64,000 nucleotides of DNA from Apteryx mantelli. Its lineage: Eukaryota > Chordata > Aves > Apterygiformes > Apterygidae. The position numbers and the translations under genes were made by a program. Positions within the stretch are counted from its first letter, which is position 1, and every line of letters starts with the position of its first letter. The notes beneath the pieces were generated by a model, which worked only from the letters and a program-made list of their open reading frames with translations, had not been told where the DNA came from and made no database searches. This document shows, one piece after another, positions 10,063 to 22,029 of the stretch. Location of the stretch: the NCBI RefSeq assembly GCF_036417845.1, contig NW_027118693.1, positions 4,846,001-4,910,000 of the forward strand. The letters are read 5' to 3'.

Positions 10063-12605
10063 TTTTGTATGAGCAATAGTTTTGCACAGAACCCCCCAAA
10101 CATACACATTATCTCTCCTCATCTTGCCAGGACCATCACTGAGCTCCATGGCTTGAGCTTCCCTTTGTGCTGCCTGAGTTTGCCATGAGGAGCAGGGGCC
10201 TCTTCCCATGGGCTCCAGAGGGGGCAGTCCTGACCCACAGCACTGGGGACATGGGAGCACGGGTGACTAAACTTTCAAAGTCACAGTTTTAGTCAGATTT
10301 CATCCACTCACAATGTTGAAGGGCTTTCCAGCATCTTCACTCTCCGTTCTAGACAATGTGTGCTCTTCAATAGCTTTAAGGATTCTTTTGTTTTCTTTTA
10401 GATTCCCCTGTCATCCCTGAGGAGGATTCTTGGAGACAGAGATCCTCAGCACTGCAGCTGCACTTAGAGTGAATAGCTGTGATTCCTGAGAGGCCAAAGG
10501 ATTCACTCTGTCTTTAGTGCAGAGCGAGGAGAGCTGGCGTGTCCATCAGTCTTCTTCCCAGCTGCCCTGTGCTTGCACCTCTGAGGCGGAGGACTTCTGA
10601 ACTCATGTTACCATAAAAAGAAAAGACTCTGCTGAGAGCAGAGGAATCTGGTTTCAAAATGCAGATCACCAAGCCCAGGAGCCTTTCTCAGAGTATCTGA
10701 GGAAGGTCTCAGTACTCCCCTTTTAGCCAGGAAGACATCGGGGTCATGCTAGTTGCCCACATGCAGCATTTTCACGGCCTTAGCATCTAGGTGGCTTCTG
10801 CATGGGGCACCTAGATAACACCCAGATGCAATGGGAGATCTGTGCCCTTCTGCAGGGCAGCTTGCAGGCCAGCTGGACACCCCCCACAAAACTGTCAGAC
10901 ATCCTAAAGATGGGATGTCCTGAGGAGAGAGTTGGCTCCTTCCCAGCCCCCAAACTGCATTGCCCAGAGCCCCACAGTTTAGAGGGGCACTTGGGCACTT
11001 CAATGCCAAGGACATGTCTGCATGGCAGCACCTGCAGGATTGGTGTCTGAATTGCGTCTGAAATGCCCCTGCCCAGAGAGCCCAAGGGGAAGGACAAGGG
11101 CAGCATGGACAGGTGGGGAAACACACAGCAATAGCATGATATTTCTTCTAAAGGAAGAAGGGACATGGAGAGACAGGGGACACTCAGGAGTTTCTCCTCT
11201 CCAGATGTCCATCTGCGAGGAAACAGCCCATGCCCTGGACCCCACAGCCTTGAGGGCTGTGCTGGGAGAGGAGATGAGACATTGGAGCTTGTAGTTTCCT
11301 CTCACTCTTTGACCGTGACTCTGCTGCCTGGAGCTGTGCCTGCAGGGAGCTCTTTCTCTGTCCCACATGGCATGTCAGTGCTCACAGACCCCATCCCACC
11401 CACTGGGTGCTCAGCTCTGCCCTGCAGACACCTCCCGGGGGCAGGGCACTGCCCAGGGGCACCTCGGTGTTTGCAGGGGCTAAGGAGCAGCTGAGAGAAA
11501 CCTTGATGAAGCTGCAAAGGTGATGCTGGTTCTGTCTGTAGGCTGAGGGGTGCATGAAGGGATTTCTTGAGTTCCTCCCAGAACTGTTCCTCTCTCACTG
11601 TCACTATTTTGGAATCTCAAGCCCCTATTTAAACCTGACAGCTCCACTAACATTTCATCCCAACAAAGAGAATAACACTGAAAGCAGAGACTCATGACAG
11701 CTCCTTCCCTTTCAGGTATGCCTGTCTTGACCTTCCTTTTGGAAAGCCACCTCCAGAAATGTTCTCAGGGTGAGCCAGAGCTGAGAGCAGCCCTGACCCG
11801 TGCAGCACCCTCTCAACAGGAGAATGAACATGTCCTGCTGGCAGTCAATCATCCCACCCAGAGCTTCTCCCCACAGCACTGTGGGGAGTTCCCTGGGCAG
11901 GCTGAGTACTGACCTTCACAGGCGGCAGAGTCACTGTCCTGGACACACAGCACCCTGGGATGCAGAGACACTGCTCTGAGTTACAGCCCTGAGCAGACCT
12001 GTGTGCACACCCCTGCTTCACACCCCTGCAGCGTCCCTGGGAGAAGGTAGCAGGATGCCGTTTCCCTCTGACGGAGTGGCTGGGAATCCCTGCTCTAAAG
12101 CACCTCCTGCCCCACACAGGAGGGACTGGGATACCCATCCTGACAGACCCTATCAGCCATGGGATGTGCTAGCTTTAGAGAAAACCTCAGGATGCCTCAG
12201 CTGCATTGCCCTGCAGCCAGAGACTTACTGTGTTAGGGGCTGTGAAGATTTCTCCTCCAGTGAGCTCTCAGCCGTCTACCCACTCCTGATTGCCTTGAAC
12301 TTCTGTCTCACTCATCTTGCTCATCTTCTTCATCTCATCTTGGCACTTGCAGGTAGTGCCTGGAGCCCTGCTGCCCTGCTGCCCAACTCCCTCCTCCGGG
12401 GAAATATTCACTGAGGTAGACTAAAATAATCTTCTTTTGTCTCTCTCTAAATGCTGAAGAGAGACCCATTCCAGCATTGCAATTTGTCACATCAGAGGGT
12501 GCTTTTCTAAGAGAGGTGGCAATGTCTCACTCTGGAAGACCCTATTCCCATCTCTTAACTAGGCAGGACACCTAGACAGGGACAAGAAGGCAGTTCATTT
12601 TCCCA

Positions 12606-14088
12606 TGGTTCAAGTACTCTTCAGATGAGTCAATCCAGGCATCTCATGCTGGTTTAGAAGCCCCTGGCCTGCAGGGGGATTCAGATCCCTCCCGTGAACT
12701 CCACAACTCACAGGACGTGGGATTCCCCTTGCCCAAGCTGAAGTGTGAACAACAGAGATGTCTGCACGCGAGCTCCATGTCTAAGCTCCCATTATTATCA
12801 GTGGAGATGGAGGGTGGGAGTCAGTTGCTCACACACAAACACCTTGTGCTATTTGAAGAGACAGAGGTGGTCTGAGGCATGTGCCAGTGTCTGCTTGCTC
12901 TGATGGAGCAGCTGGGAGACCAGCATCCTTCTAGAGCATCAGGTGGAGGCCAGCTGGGGAATTTCCTTGGTCATCTGAAATGGCACTAGGTGCCTGCTAT
13001 GAGGAGAGCTCCACTCACTAGGAAGCTGAGACACATGCAGATCCCTACGCTGTAGCCCACTGATATAATTCAGTGCAGACCCTTGATTTAATGACATAAA
13101 AATAGGCCATAGGCAGGGCCATGGCAGGTGCCTGGGGTGTGCAACACAACCACATGTCTCCAGGAGATACAGCATGGGACCTACAGGAAAACCACGCCCT
13201 TTTGGAGAGGTTGCTGGGCAAATGCCCCAGGGCATCTTAGCTTTCCTACCTGTGCCCAAAAAGCTAAATCCTACCACTGCCTTCAGGCAAAGTCCATCCA
13301 ACCTACATCCAAGAGTGCTGCATAAATGGGAGGCACATCACACCAAGGTCTCCACTGTAAACCTACACTCTTGAACCCTGCTAATTCTCCTCTCCTGAAA
13401 CGTCTTCTCACCCCCCAGATGATATGAACAGGGACTGTGCTATTGATGTCCAAGGGTGGCTGGATCACAGGCTCTGCAGGCCCAGGAACTTCTCAAAGCA
13501 CCTTGTCCTTCCTGGACATTGGCTCACCTCTGTCAAAGGCTCCAAGATGCTGCAGAGTCAGCTCAGGCAGCAAACTTCTCTCCTCCCATTCCTGCACGGA
13601 CCAGCTCTGTTTCTCCCTGGCTTAGGGTACTGCAGGGTTTGCTCCTTTAGTGGGAACCTTGTTTCACCATTACTACCTATGGCTACCTATGCCAGCATGT
13701 CTCTGCTCTGAATCAAAGTCTTTGCATACATGAGGTAACAGGTTTCCCCATGATAAATCTTGGGGCCTTGAGAAACTTGGAGATTTGGCCAACAAAAGCC
13801 TCATAAAGTTGTACAAGGAGAAGTGGCAAGTCCCGTATCGGGGGGCAGAACAACCCGCGCATCAGGCTGGGACCTGACCAGCAGAGGAGTGACCCTGAGG
13901 AGAAGGGCCTGGATGTTATGAGATATGCCATATGACCCAGTGGTGAGGACTCACCACAAATGGGACCAGCTGCATATGGGGCTGCATTAGGAAGAGAGTG
14001 GCCACCCACTTTTTCTTCTTTTTTTTTTTGGCTTACAGAATAATTGATATCAACATTCTCCAATTGATATTGATCTACAGGGTCTCTT
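12606..14088. other. 1.5-kb insertion in the left arm relative to the right arm
   Basis: On the right arm the sequence matching 12,540-12,605 runs directly into the sequence matching 14,089 onward (junction near 38,292-38,300). Here the two are separated by about 1.48 kb. The extra DNA holds a CR1-like piece (13,795-13,915) and otherwise nothing I recognise. Whether it is one insertion here or one deletion on the right cannot be told without an outgroup. Confidence 0.6.
13795..13915 (+). mobile_element. CR1 ORF2 fragment
   Basis: The segment GGCAGAACAACCCG...CATCAGGCTGGGACCTGACC...GAGAAGGGCCTGG follows the CR1 ORF2 block that normally encodes the segment before DLGVL. It is short and diverged, in + orientation, and lies inside the 1.5-kb left-arm insertion. 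Confidence 0.55.
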
Positions 14089-15386
14089 AATGAAGTCTGG
14101 ACATGTAGGAGAAACACTATTCTTCAAGTCAGACATGCATGGGCAATCTTCCTCCCCAGCTGCCCAACCCCATCTTTTCCCATCAGCCACCTGGCACTTA
14201 AATCATTCTTAGCTTTTTCCACTGAAGTCTGCAGCTGAATATTACAACTCATAGGCACCAATTCCCACCTGCTTTCCTTAGACAACTAGCTGCAAAGAGA
14301 CATGGAAGGATTTCTCTTAATGACAATCAAACAAAAGTAGAATGTGATACAGCTGAAAAAAATAACAAAAAACACACTCCTCAACTCTATGTTAAGTCCA
14401 AGCTTCCTCCCGTGAAGTCTGCTTTCCATAAGGGATAACCTCCCTAGAAATGCTTTAGACAGAGGGATAGGAAAGGCTAGATGGAAACATAATTAAGCAG
14501 TTGGCTAAAAAGACAATTATACAGACTACTGGAAGACAGGGTAAGTTTTCAACTCCCTGAAGCTCAAAGCACAAATAAGGTAGCTGACAGGTATCTGAAT
14601 GAACAAATAGTGACAGGTGGAGGAAAACTCTGCCAAGTGAATATGTCCAAATGGTGTGCTGAAAAGGCTACTTTGGAAAAGTACAAGTTAAGAAGGAGAC
14701 GTGTAAATTTGTGAAATATTAATGAAATGAAATACACAATAGTACAGACCTCTGTAGCAGTGGTAATGCAAGTCCGGGGGAATATTTCTTCTCCTGAGAT
14801 TCATACCCTTCCTGAAAACTTCTGGCATCACAGGAAAACACTCACATTTTATAGAAAGTATCCAATTATTGCAGCTGATGCAAATGTGCTCTTATGTTTT
14901 AAATGTTGAAAAAAGTTCTTTGGCTTTCCAGGCTCAGGTGTCTAAGCACAAGCATGCAGTGGCACTTGGAGAGGCCCCAGTGTATCATGTGAGGTACCTG
15001 CCAGGGCCTGGCAGCTCTCACAGGGGACCTGCGGGAGACCAGAGCCCCTCGGAGCTGCAGATGGAGGCTGGGCAGAGAGGACCGGGGCACCTGCAATGGC
15101 ACCAGATGCCTGTGACCCTGTCACTGCATGACACCCCAATTCTAAACGTCACTTTCCTTTTCCAAAAAAAAAAAAAAAAAACAGATCGTACAAATTCCCC
15201 CCAAAAGACCAGTATATAAAAAGGAAACATAACCCAGAAGGGCAAAAAGATGTCAAAGTACTGAAAAAGTTGAAAAATACAACAAACAATTTTCTTTGCA
15301 TGAGATCATGTTCTTAATTTCTTTCTTTTTCCTTTTGTATTGACATTTTCTAAAAATGTCTGTTATAATCAGGACTCCACCATTAC

Positions 15387-15967
15387 ACAGCTGTTCTGTC
15401 TCTCATTGTGACCGACCAATAACCCCTGCGATGGGAGAAGGCTCAGAGGGTGAGGTGCCCATGAAGTTCAGCAACAGTGTAGGATGCGGCTCGTTAATCC
15501 TTGCTGTTGCGCAGAGAACTGACTTTATCTCAACACAGAGGGGACCAGAGGGTGACCTTTGTTTTAGGTAAGTAGCCATAGCCATTAATTGGACCAGATG
15601 TAACTGTTTCTTCCTGAGCTGATCAAAAGCATGTGAACGTCTCCCTGAATTAGCCAGACCAGCATGGAGGAAGTGTATACGTGGCTCAGCCCAACATCGA
15701 GTATAAAACCTCAACAACTAACAAAGGAATTTCAAAGAGAGCAACGGGCTTGAGCTGGCTTCAATCCACGTATTCCTTCCCGGCAACTGGGGACACCCAG
15801 CGTCGTGACAGTGAGCATATTATAGAGACCGGTAATGGGAATCACATTGGTATTGTGATTGAACTGCATGAGTGTACTGTGATTTCAGTATATTGCTGGA
15901 TCATTCTGCTAAATCAGGAATCCCGTGTAACATCAAATATCTTCAAAGGAAACTTTTAGATTAAACA
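15387..15967 (+). mobile_element. candidate solo LTR or LTR-like insertion
   Basis: This block interrupts the inverted homology: 15,367-15,386 and about 16,060 onward both match the right arm but the DNA between does not. It contains a TATA box (TATAAAA, 15,702-15,708) and no open frame of interest, as expected for an LTR. Its distal part (15,820-15,960) recurs in reverse orientation at 45,340-45,530, so it belongs to a dispersed family. Clear TG/CA termini and a target-site duplication were not established. Confidence 0.4.
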
Positions 15968-16110
15968 TTGCACTCCCCGTGTGGGGGGGATATCTAAAAG
16001 AACCTGGTCAGAGAGTACTGGACTCTGACACTCCTGCAAAGCCCGGTGCCTCTGCAAATACCCCCTGCCCAGGGCTGTCCACGCCACTCCTAACTCTTTG
16101 CACAGAGCAA

Positions 16111-18331
16111 GTCTCATCCTGGGCTGTCGAGCTTTCTCGACTGACAGAGGAAAGCAGGGTGACCAGCTTCAGTGAAACGCTCTCTTTTGGGATGGCCAAA
16201 TTTGCACAAGTCTCAACAGACCCGTCTTGTTGTGATATCTTAAAGGTGTCCCAATAAATCTAGCCACACTCCCCTTTCAATCCCTGCATGGTAACTGAAG
16301 TGCGACGCCAGTTTAGACGACAACAGCGATGAGACTGATCTCACCCAGTGCCAGACCCCTTCAGTGCAGAGGCCTCTGTCCAGTCCAGCTGTCCAGACTT
16401 CCCTTTCTAGTCAAGGGAGAGAAAGAAGGTGTCTCCCTGAGAGGTCTTGAGAGACTTCTGGTGACAAGCTAATGCTCCTGAAAGCCTCCCATAACTCCTA
16501 GGTCACATTTCCCAGCACCATATGGGAACCACAGGGCACCTCGAGAAGCAATAGCCTCTATATGTTGGCAAATGAATGAAGGCCTAAATGCAAACATTTA
16601 GATATAAGGTGAAAGCTATTTTAAAGTAACTCTATGCAAGAACAGAAAAATATCCACATTTCCACAATTTCAATAATTTTTTATCAATCTATCTGAATTA
16701 CTTTGTTCTTTCTTTTTTAGTGCCAAGCACTATGTGATGCACTGCAGCAATTACTTGCCCTATGTGAGTATACAGAGGCAGAAAGATAGAGAGACATGGA
16801 TCTGTATATACAGTTTGTCATCAGAATGCATTTCCTACCGACACTCCAAATGGAGAAGATCTGAGAAACTGCTATGTCTATATAGGCAGATTTCCCATCT
16901 CTTCTTCTGCCTCTTCTTCCCTTACAGAGCTCTCCAGGGGCAGATTCATTGAATCACAGCACTTAGGGCTTTTTACATTCATGTAAAAGACAACATGAGG
17001 GCCTCTGTCCTCAAATTCACTGCCATGCCGTCATCATTGTACATGTGGTGCTATTCTGACTGCAGCTTTCAAGGTGTCCCTGAAAAGAACAGGATGTAGG
17101 AGGAAAAAGTGAGATGGAAGGGTCTAGAAGGGAGCGCTAGAGGCACCAGACGATTGCAGTAGGTCCATGAAAGTGCAAAGAAAGCTTTTACATGTCCTAA
17201 ACCATAATCGCTTTCATTCTAATGAAGAAGAAAGTTGCAATATGTCATTGGCTATGTCCTTCTAAGACAAGACCTCAGGAGGCAATGGTGGCCAGGATTA
17301 AAATTCCCATTGGCTTCAACAGCATGGGGATTTTACTAATTCACAAGAGAGATGTAGTTTGTGGAAAAGGAAACTAAGCACAACAGAAAATGACGTGACT
17401 CTAGTGAAAGTCAGCTAGAAGGGATTCCTAGCCATGTCGGAAGAACAGAGGAAGAAGTATCTCCCTTTTACACCAGGGCACTCCTCTTAAATGTGTCTTA
17501 ATTGGAAATGATGGCAAGAAGAAACCTCTCTGCAAAAAAGAGAGTCCATCTGGCATCAAGAGACACAGATACAAGTTTAATTTGTCCAGAGAAAACCCTC
17601 TGACTATTTTCTTCTTTCTGATCTCAGGATACCAGAAAAATAGTCTAACAATCATTGGAAACCATTGCGCACACTGGTAAAAACATGGCTTGCTTTTCTC
17701 TTGTGTATTGATTCCTCTCTAGCGTTTGGAAAACATGCACAGAAAAGCACTGGATAGAGCTGATAAAGATGAAAACCAAGAAGAACTATTTTCTTTCTTA
17801 AAAAAGAGAAATTATTTTGATCAGACAACTGCAAGGCGTTCAGTTTCAGTCTGTCTTTTTTGACTTGTTTTGATACCAGGAATGAAACACTGCACTCCCC
17901 AAATGGCCCCCAGTGTTTCTCATTGGCGGTTGTTAGTATTTTGTTTACTCTATTTTCTGTATTTTCCTCACACAGAAAGACCCAGAAGCAACTGAAGCAC
18001 CCAAAGACTATAACGAGGTTGTACTACTTTGCCAGTGGGAAACTGTGATTGTCTGAACTCCAGTTTTTCAACTCTAGGTTAAAAGCTGTCATTGCATCTT
18101 TACATGTCTGTCAATAGACTTCCCTGTCTATAATAGACTTACCCTGGCCAAGAAGCACAGAAACAACTCCTCTGCTCTTACGAGGAAATGAAATGTGAGT
18201 TCTGGTTAAGTGGCAGTGTGCTGAACAAGTGGTATGCTGTTCAGTGACTTTCAGCTCTTCATGTTGTATGTATTGAACTACCTCCATGACTCTGGGCTTT
18301 GGGTCTATTCCAAAAGCTGTTAAGAAGCAGA
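16111..18331. other. no gene seen
   Basis: AT-rich sequence without a recognisable gene, mobile element or tandem repeat. Short open frames lack domains and splice context. Confidence 0.35.
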
Positions 18332-18890
18332 ATATTCCTTCACTCCTTCTAATTTTCCAAATATCCTTCAGAAAGGAAACAGAGAGGAAGAACGAGGTCT
18401 TTTCCAAAGTATTCATAAATGCACTATATAATATTGAGTACACCCTCTGTGATGAAAAGAAATGAAAAACGGAGAAGTCAGGTCTGTGATTACTGTGGTG
18501 TACTGAACCACAGTTAATGTAAGTCTGTCCTACTTTTAGAATGACAGTGTGTGAAGCAAAAAAACCCATACCTTTTTCTTTCATGGTAACTCCTTTATAC
18601 AACTAAGGATTGGAGAACATAAAAGCAATAGCACTCAGAAGTACCATCTTGTCCAGTTGAAATATAGGCTATTCAAGAAGGAAAACACAAGAAAGGTGTA
18701 TTTGCTAATATTAAATATAATTGACAGGTGCTGGGAAATGCAAAGAGTAGTGAAAGGAATTTCAATGCCTGCTGAACGTTTTGTCTTTTTGCTGTTGCTG
18801 TTGTTGTTGTTGTTGTTGTTGTTGTTCTCCTTAGTTTCCATTCCTTATTTGACTTTCCTGCCTCATGAACTGATATTTAACCAGAGTGCC
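18332..18890 (+). repeat. direct repeat, copy A (partner 35,686-36,240)
   Basis: The stretch matches 35,686-36,240 in the same orientation at roughly 80% by eye, with shared blocks such as CTTCAGAAAGGAAACAGA, TCTTTTCCAAAGTA, GATGAAAAGAAATGAAAAA and TTTTAGAATGACAG. It may be a dispersed repeat family or an old segmental copy. Orientation is direct although the surrounding arms are inverted. It contains the (GTT)n run at 18,791-18,826. Confidence 0.75.
18791..18826. repeat. (GTT)n microsatellite
   Basis: Trinucleotide run GCTGTTGCTGTTGTTG and onward inside direct-repeat copy A. Copy B has (TA)n(TTTA)n at the equivalent place. Confidence 0.9.
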
Positions 18891-19189
18891 AAACTCTGCT
18901 GATAAGAACTCTGCCCAAATGAGGCAGTTACAGAGTTTACATATCTTTGGGTTATATGTCTTGTCCTTCACAGAACTACAGCTATGTGGATAAGCAGGAT
19001 GTGACACCAGGGACGGAATTACTTCAGAAAAGGAATCTCTAACAGTAAAGATAGCGCATTCTTTTACAAACAATATATTCCTTCAATAACTGGGTCACAC
19101 TGACTTCAGCAAGGCTGTTGCAGATGTTTTGTGCTAGACAGGCCTGCTTCCACACAGCTGTGCCTAAAAGTACCTGGGGGAGGATTTGC

Positions 19190-19840
19190 AGAAACATAGA
19201 ATGGTTGAGGGTGGAAAGAGACCTCTGGAGACTGACCAGTTCAACCACCCTGCTCAAAGCAGGGTCAGCTAGAGCAGCTTGCTCAGGACCATTCCCAGTT
19301 GGGTTTTGAATATCTCCTGAGATGGAGACTCCACAACCTCTCTGGGCAGCCTGTTCCAGTGTTCAATCACCCTTACCGCAAAAAAGTTTTTTTTTTCTCA
19401 AGTTTAAATGGAATTTCTTGTACTTTGGTCTGTGCCTATTGCCTCTTTTTCTGCCCCTGGATACCACTGAGAAGAGCCTGGCTCCATCTTCTTTACTGCC
19501 CCCCATTAGGTATTTATACACTTTGGTGAGATCCCCCCGGAGCCTTCTGTTCTGCAGGATGAAGAGTCCCAGCTCTCTCAGCCTCTCCTCCTGTGACAGA
19601 TGCTCCAGTCCCCTCATGATCTTTGTGGCTCTTACCTGGACTTGCTCCAGTATGTGCGTGTCTCTCTTACCCTGGGGAGCCCAGGACTGGACACAGCACT
19701 CCAGATGCGGTCTCACCAGTGCTGAGTAGAGGGGAAAGATCACCTCCTCTGTCCTGCTGGCAGCACTCTTCCTAATGCAGTCCAAGATGCGGTGCTTTGC
19801 TTTGCTGCAAGGGCACATTCCTGGCTCCTGTTGAACTTGT
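19190..19840 (-). mobile_element. CR1 LINE fragment, ORF2 C-terminus and 3' end
   Basis: The minus strand encodes an open CR1 ORF2 tail (about 19,363-19,914) with [38 protein letters not shown] and RGDLTKVYKYLMGGSKEDGA. The + strand at 19,190-19,380 is the reverse complement of the CR1 3' region (AACATAGAATGG, GGAAAGAGACCTCTGGAGA, CTGCTCAAAGCAGGGTC). The 5' end is truncated, as usual for CR1. Confidence 0.9.
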
Positions 19841-19914
19841 ATTGGGTCCAGAATCCACCCCTGGGGTACGTTGCTGGTGCCTGGCCTCCAGCTGCCCTCC
19901 ATGAGGCTGATCAC

Positions 19915-20934
19915 AACTCTCTGAGCTTGGCAGTTCGGTGAGAGTGACCATTGTCATGAGCCCTCCCTGAATCCTCCTTCTGCAAGCTTAAGTGTGGGAA
20001 TGTGAAACAGGCCCTGAGAGTCGAGTGCTGCCTGAGCACTGCCGGACTTTTCCCCCCATAGTGACTCAGTTCGATACAAATGAGCATGCAAGAAGCAAGG
20101 AAAACATTAGAGTAATGCAATATCACTTGCATATAGATAGACAGATACAACATCACTTTGTTTTAGAGGCTAGAGATGGTTTTTGAGGCTTCAGTGTAAT
20201 TAACTACATCTTTGTAGTTACGCCTTCCCCCTCCACCCTGGTAAACTATCTTGCACTGAACTCCAGCCTAACCATTTTTGTGAACTTGTTCCCCTCCTCC
20301 ATTGTAACCCTCCCTCCATTTCCCTTAACCCCAGTCAGCTGGGCATGTGTCATCCCCACCATCCTGAGGATTCCTTCCACCCTTGGGAGACAAAAGGCTT
20401 CCCACCTGCTCCTCTTACTTCTTGGTGGCAACAATTTTCTATGGCTCCTAGAAAGGCTGCAGGACCATTCAAGGAGGGGTGTGTCCTCCCCATCCCAGGC
20501 TGTGAGTCATCAGGTGTTGTGGGGGAGCTGAGCCTCACGCCTGCATCAGAGGGGACCCCCCCTCTGCCCCTGAGGCCCACCCCCGTAGCATCCCATGAGT
20601 AGCTCCGAGGGGTGCTGAGGCCTCCAGCTGCCCTGGAGAGCCCAGGGTGTGGGGAGAGCCACAGGCTCTCGCACCAGCCCACCGACCCTGCATGATGCCA
20701 GGCCAGCACAGTGAAAGGCCCTGGATGTGCCTCAGGACATCTGCACAGTGGGACGGCAGACAGTGCAGCATGCAGGGACTTGTGTATTTCTCAAGGTGCT
20801 GCTGAAGGCCAGGCTGGAGACCTGTCCCTGGACAAGGTGGCCTGGCACGAGGTGCCTGCCCCAAAGCCTCTTCAGGATCTGCTCTAGAAGAATCCCAAGC
20901 AGTACAGTCCTGGAGGGAAGAGGGATCACCTCCC
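19915..20934. other. no gene seen
   Basis: GC-rich tract between two CR1 fragments. Part of it (20,700-20,930) may belong to the following CR1, but I could not match it with confidence. Confidence 0.3.
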
Positions 20935-21410
20935 CCAAGCTCAGGAATGAACTATCCTGACAAACTGAAAATCAAGAAGAAGCATCAGGAGGCCTGCAGG
21001 TATGAACCAGGAGCTGCTGACAAAACTCAGACGTAAAAAGGAAGTCTACAAGAGGTGAAAGCAGATACAAGTGACCTAGGAGGAATAGAGAGACACTGTC
21101 CAAGCATGGAGGGATGGGGTCAGGAAAGCCAGAGCCCACCTGGAGTTGAATCTGGTGAGGGAAGTGAAGGGCAACAAGGAAGGCTTCTACAGATCCATCA
21201 GCAGCAAGAGGAAGGCTAGGGAAAATGTGGCCCTGCTGCTAATTGGGGTAGGGGCCTTGGTGACAAAGCAGAGGGGAAAGGTGGAGGTATCTCCCTTCTG
21301 TGTTGTCCCTCTGGCAGATCTCGGGGTAGGTCAAGCCTGCCTGAGCACCAGGGCCTGTGAACAGGAAGCTTCTGCTGGTTGTCCGAGGAAGGCCTCATCT
21401 ACTCCTTCCT
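20935..21410 (+). mobile_element. CR1 LINE fragment, ORF2 linker region
   Basis: The + strand follows the CR1 ORF2 segment between endonuclease and reverse transcriptase: AAAATCAAGAAGAAG, GGAGGAATAGAGA, GAAAGCCAGAGCCCACCTGG, ATCAGCAGCAAGAGGAAGG and GGGAAAATGTGG blocks occur in the right order. Frames are broken. It lies in + orientation, opposite to the CR1 fragment at 22,030. Confidence 0.75.
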
Positions 21411-22029
21411 GACCAGGCGGTCTAGAGCAGACACCCACACAAACATTGCCCATGATCTGCCCATTAATCCTAACCCATCAGGTCTCAACCAGCTTATCCT
21501 CCATCCCCAGGCAGAGCTCCATGCCTTCCCGCTGCTCTCTCACATAAAGGACAACTGCCCCTCCTTGCCATCCCAGCCTGTGCCTCCTAAAGAGCCTCTG
21601 TCCATCCCTCCCAGCATTACAGTTGTGTGAGCTCTCTCACCACGTCTCCATGATCCCAATGAGATTGCAGCCCTGTAAATGCACACAGATTTCTGACTCC
21701 TCCTGTTTGTTCCCCCACTTCCTGGCAGGGTCTACCAGCAGCTCTCAGGTGAACCCCCGCTCCCCTCCCAAAGTGGGCACACAGCACTTAGGTGTTGTCT
21801 CTCCCTGCAGGAGTGAGTATCTGTGACACTGTGTTGGGGCTTTTTCACCAATGGGTCAAGTCCCTCCGTGGTGTCCCTGACCCAGCATGGCTCACCTGTG
21901 GGCTGCTGTTCCTCAGGGTGTCCCTGCTCTGGCGCAGGTTGCCTTTAGACCACAGTATCTCAGAGGTGTACCCTCTGGGAATGGAGCACCTCCTTCCAAG
22001 GGCCTCTCGTCCTGCCAAGGGCACCACGG

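Larger units (their letters stand above)
6110..12380 (+). repeat. left outer arm of large inverted repeat
   Basis: This 6.3-kb stretch is matched in reverse complement by about 38,662-44,900. The match covers the OR14-like gene, its 3' splice site, and long non-coding flanks on both sides, at roughly 90% to near-complete identity by eye; the innermost 200 bp (12,181-12,378) look almost identical. Differences include a roughly 100-bp segment near 8,576-8,673 that is absent from the right arm, and a roughly 100-bp segment near 43,990-44,095 that is absent from this arm. The GC-rich flanks hold several long open frames that shift between arms and are not taken as genes. Confidence 0.9.
12388..16110 (+). 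repeat. left inner arm of inverted repeat (diverged, interrupted)
   Basis: This segment carries on the inverted homology of the outer arm but at roughly 75-85% identity by eye. Matched blocks: 12,388-12,605 against about 38,300-38,520 (shared ACTAAAATAA and CCAGCATT cores), 14,090-15,386 against about 36,975-38,292 (shared TATCTGAATG, TTGACATTTTCTAAA, ATAATCAGG), and about 16,060-16,110 against about 36,850-36,930 (CTCACTCTTT/ACAGAGC). It is broken by insertions at 12,606-14,088 and 15,387-about 16,000. A run of 18 A at 15,164-15,181 is present only here. Confidence 0.75.

Noticed and set aside
11165-11494. Open frames conserved in both outer arms (also 39,503-39,832)
   Set aside because: Conservation is explained by the arm duplication itself; no domain, and frames overlap on both strands.
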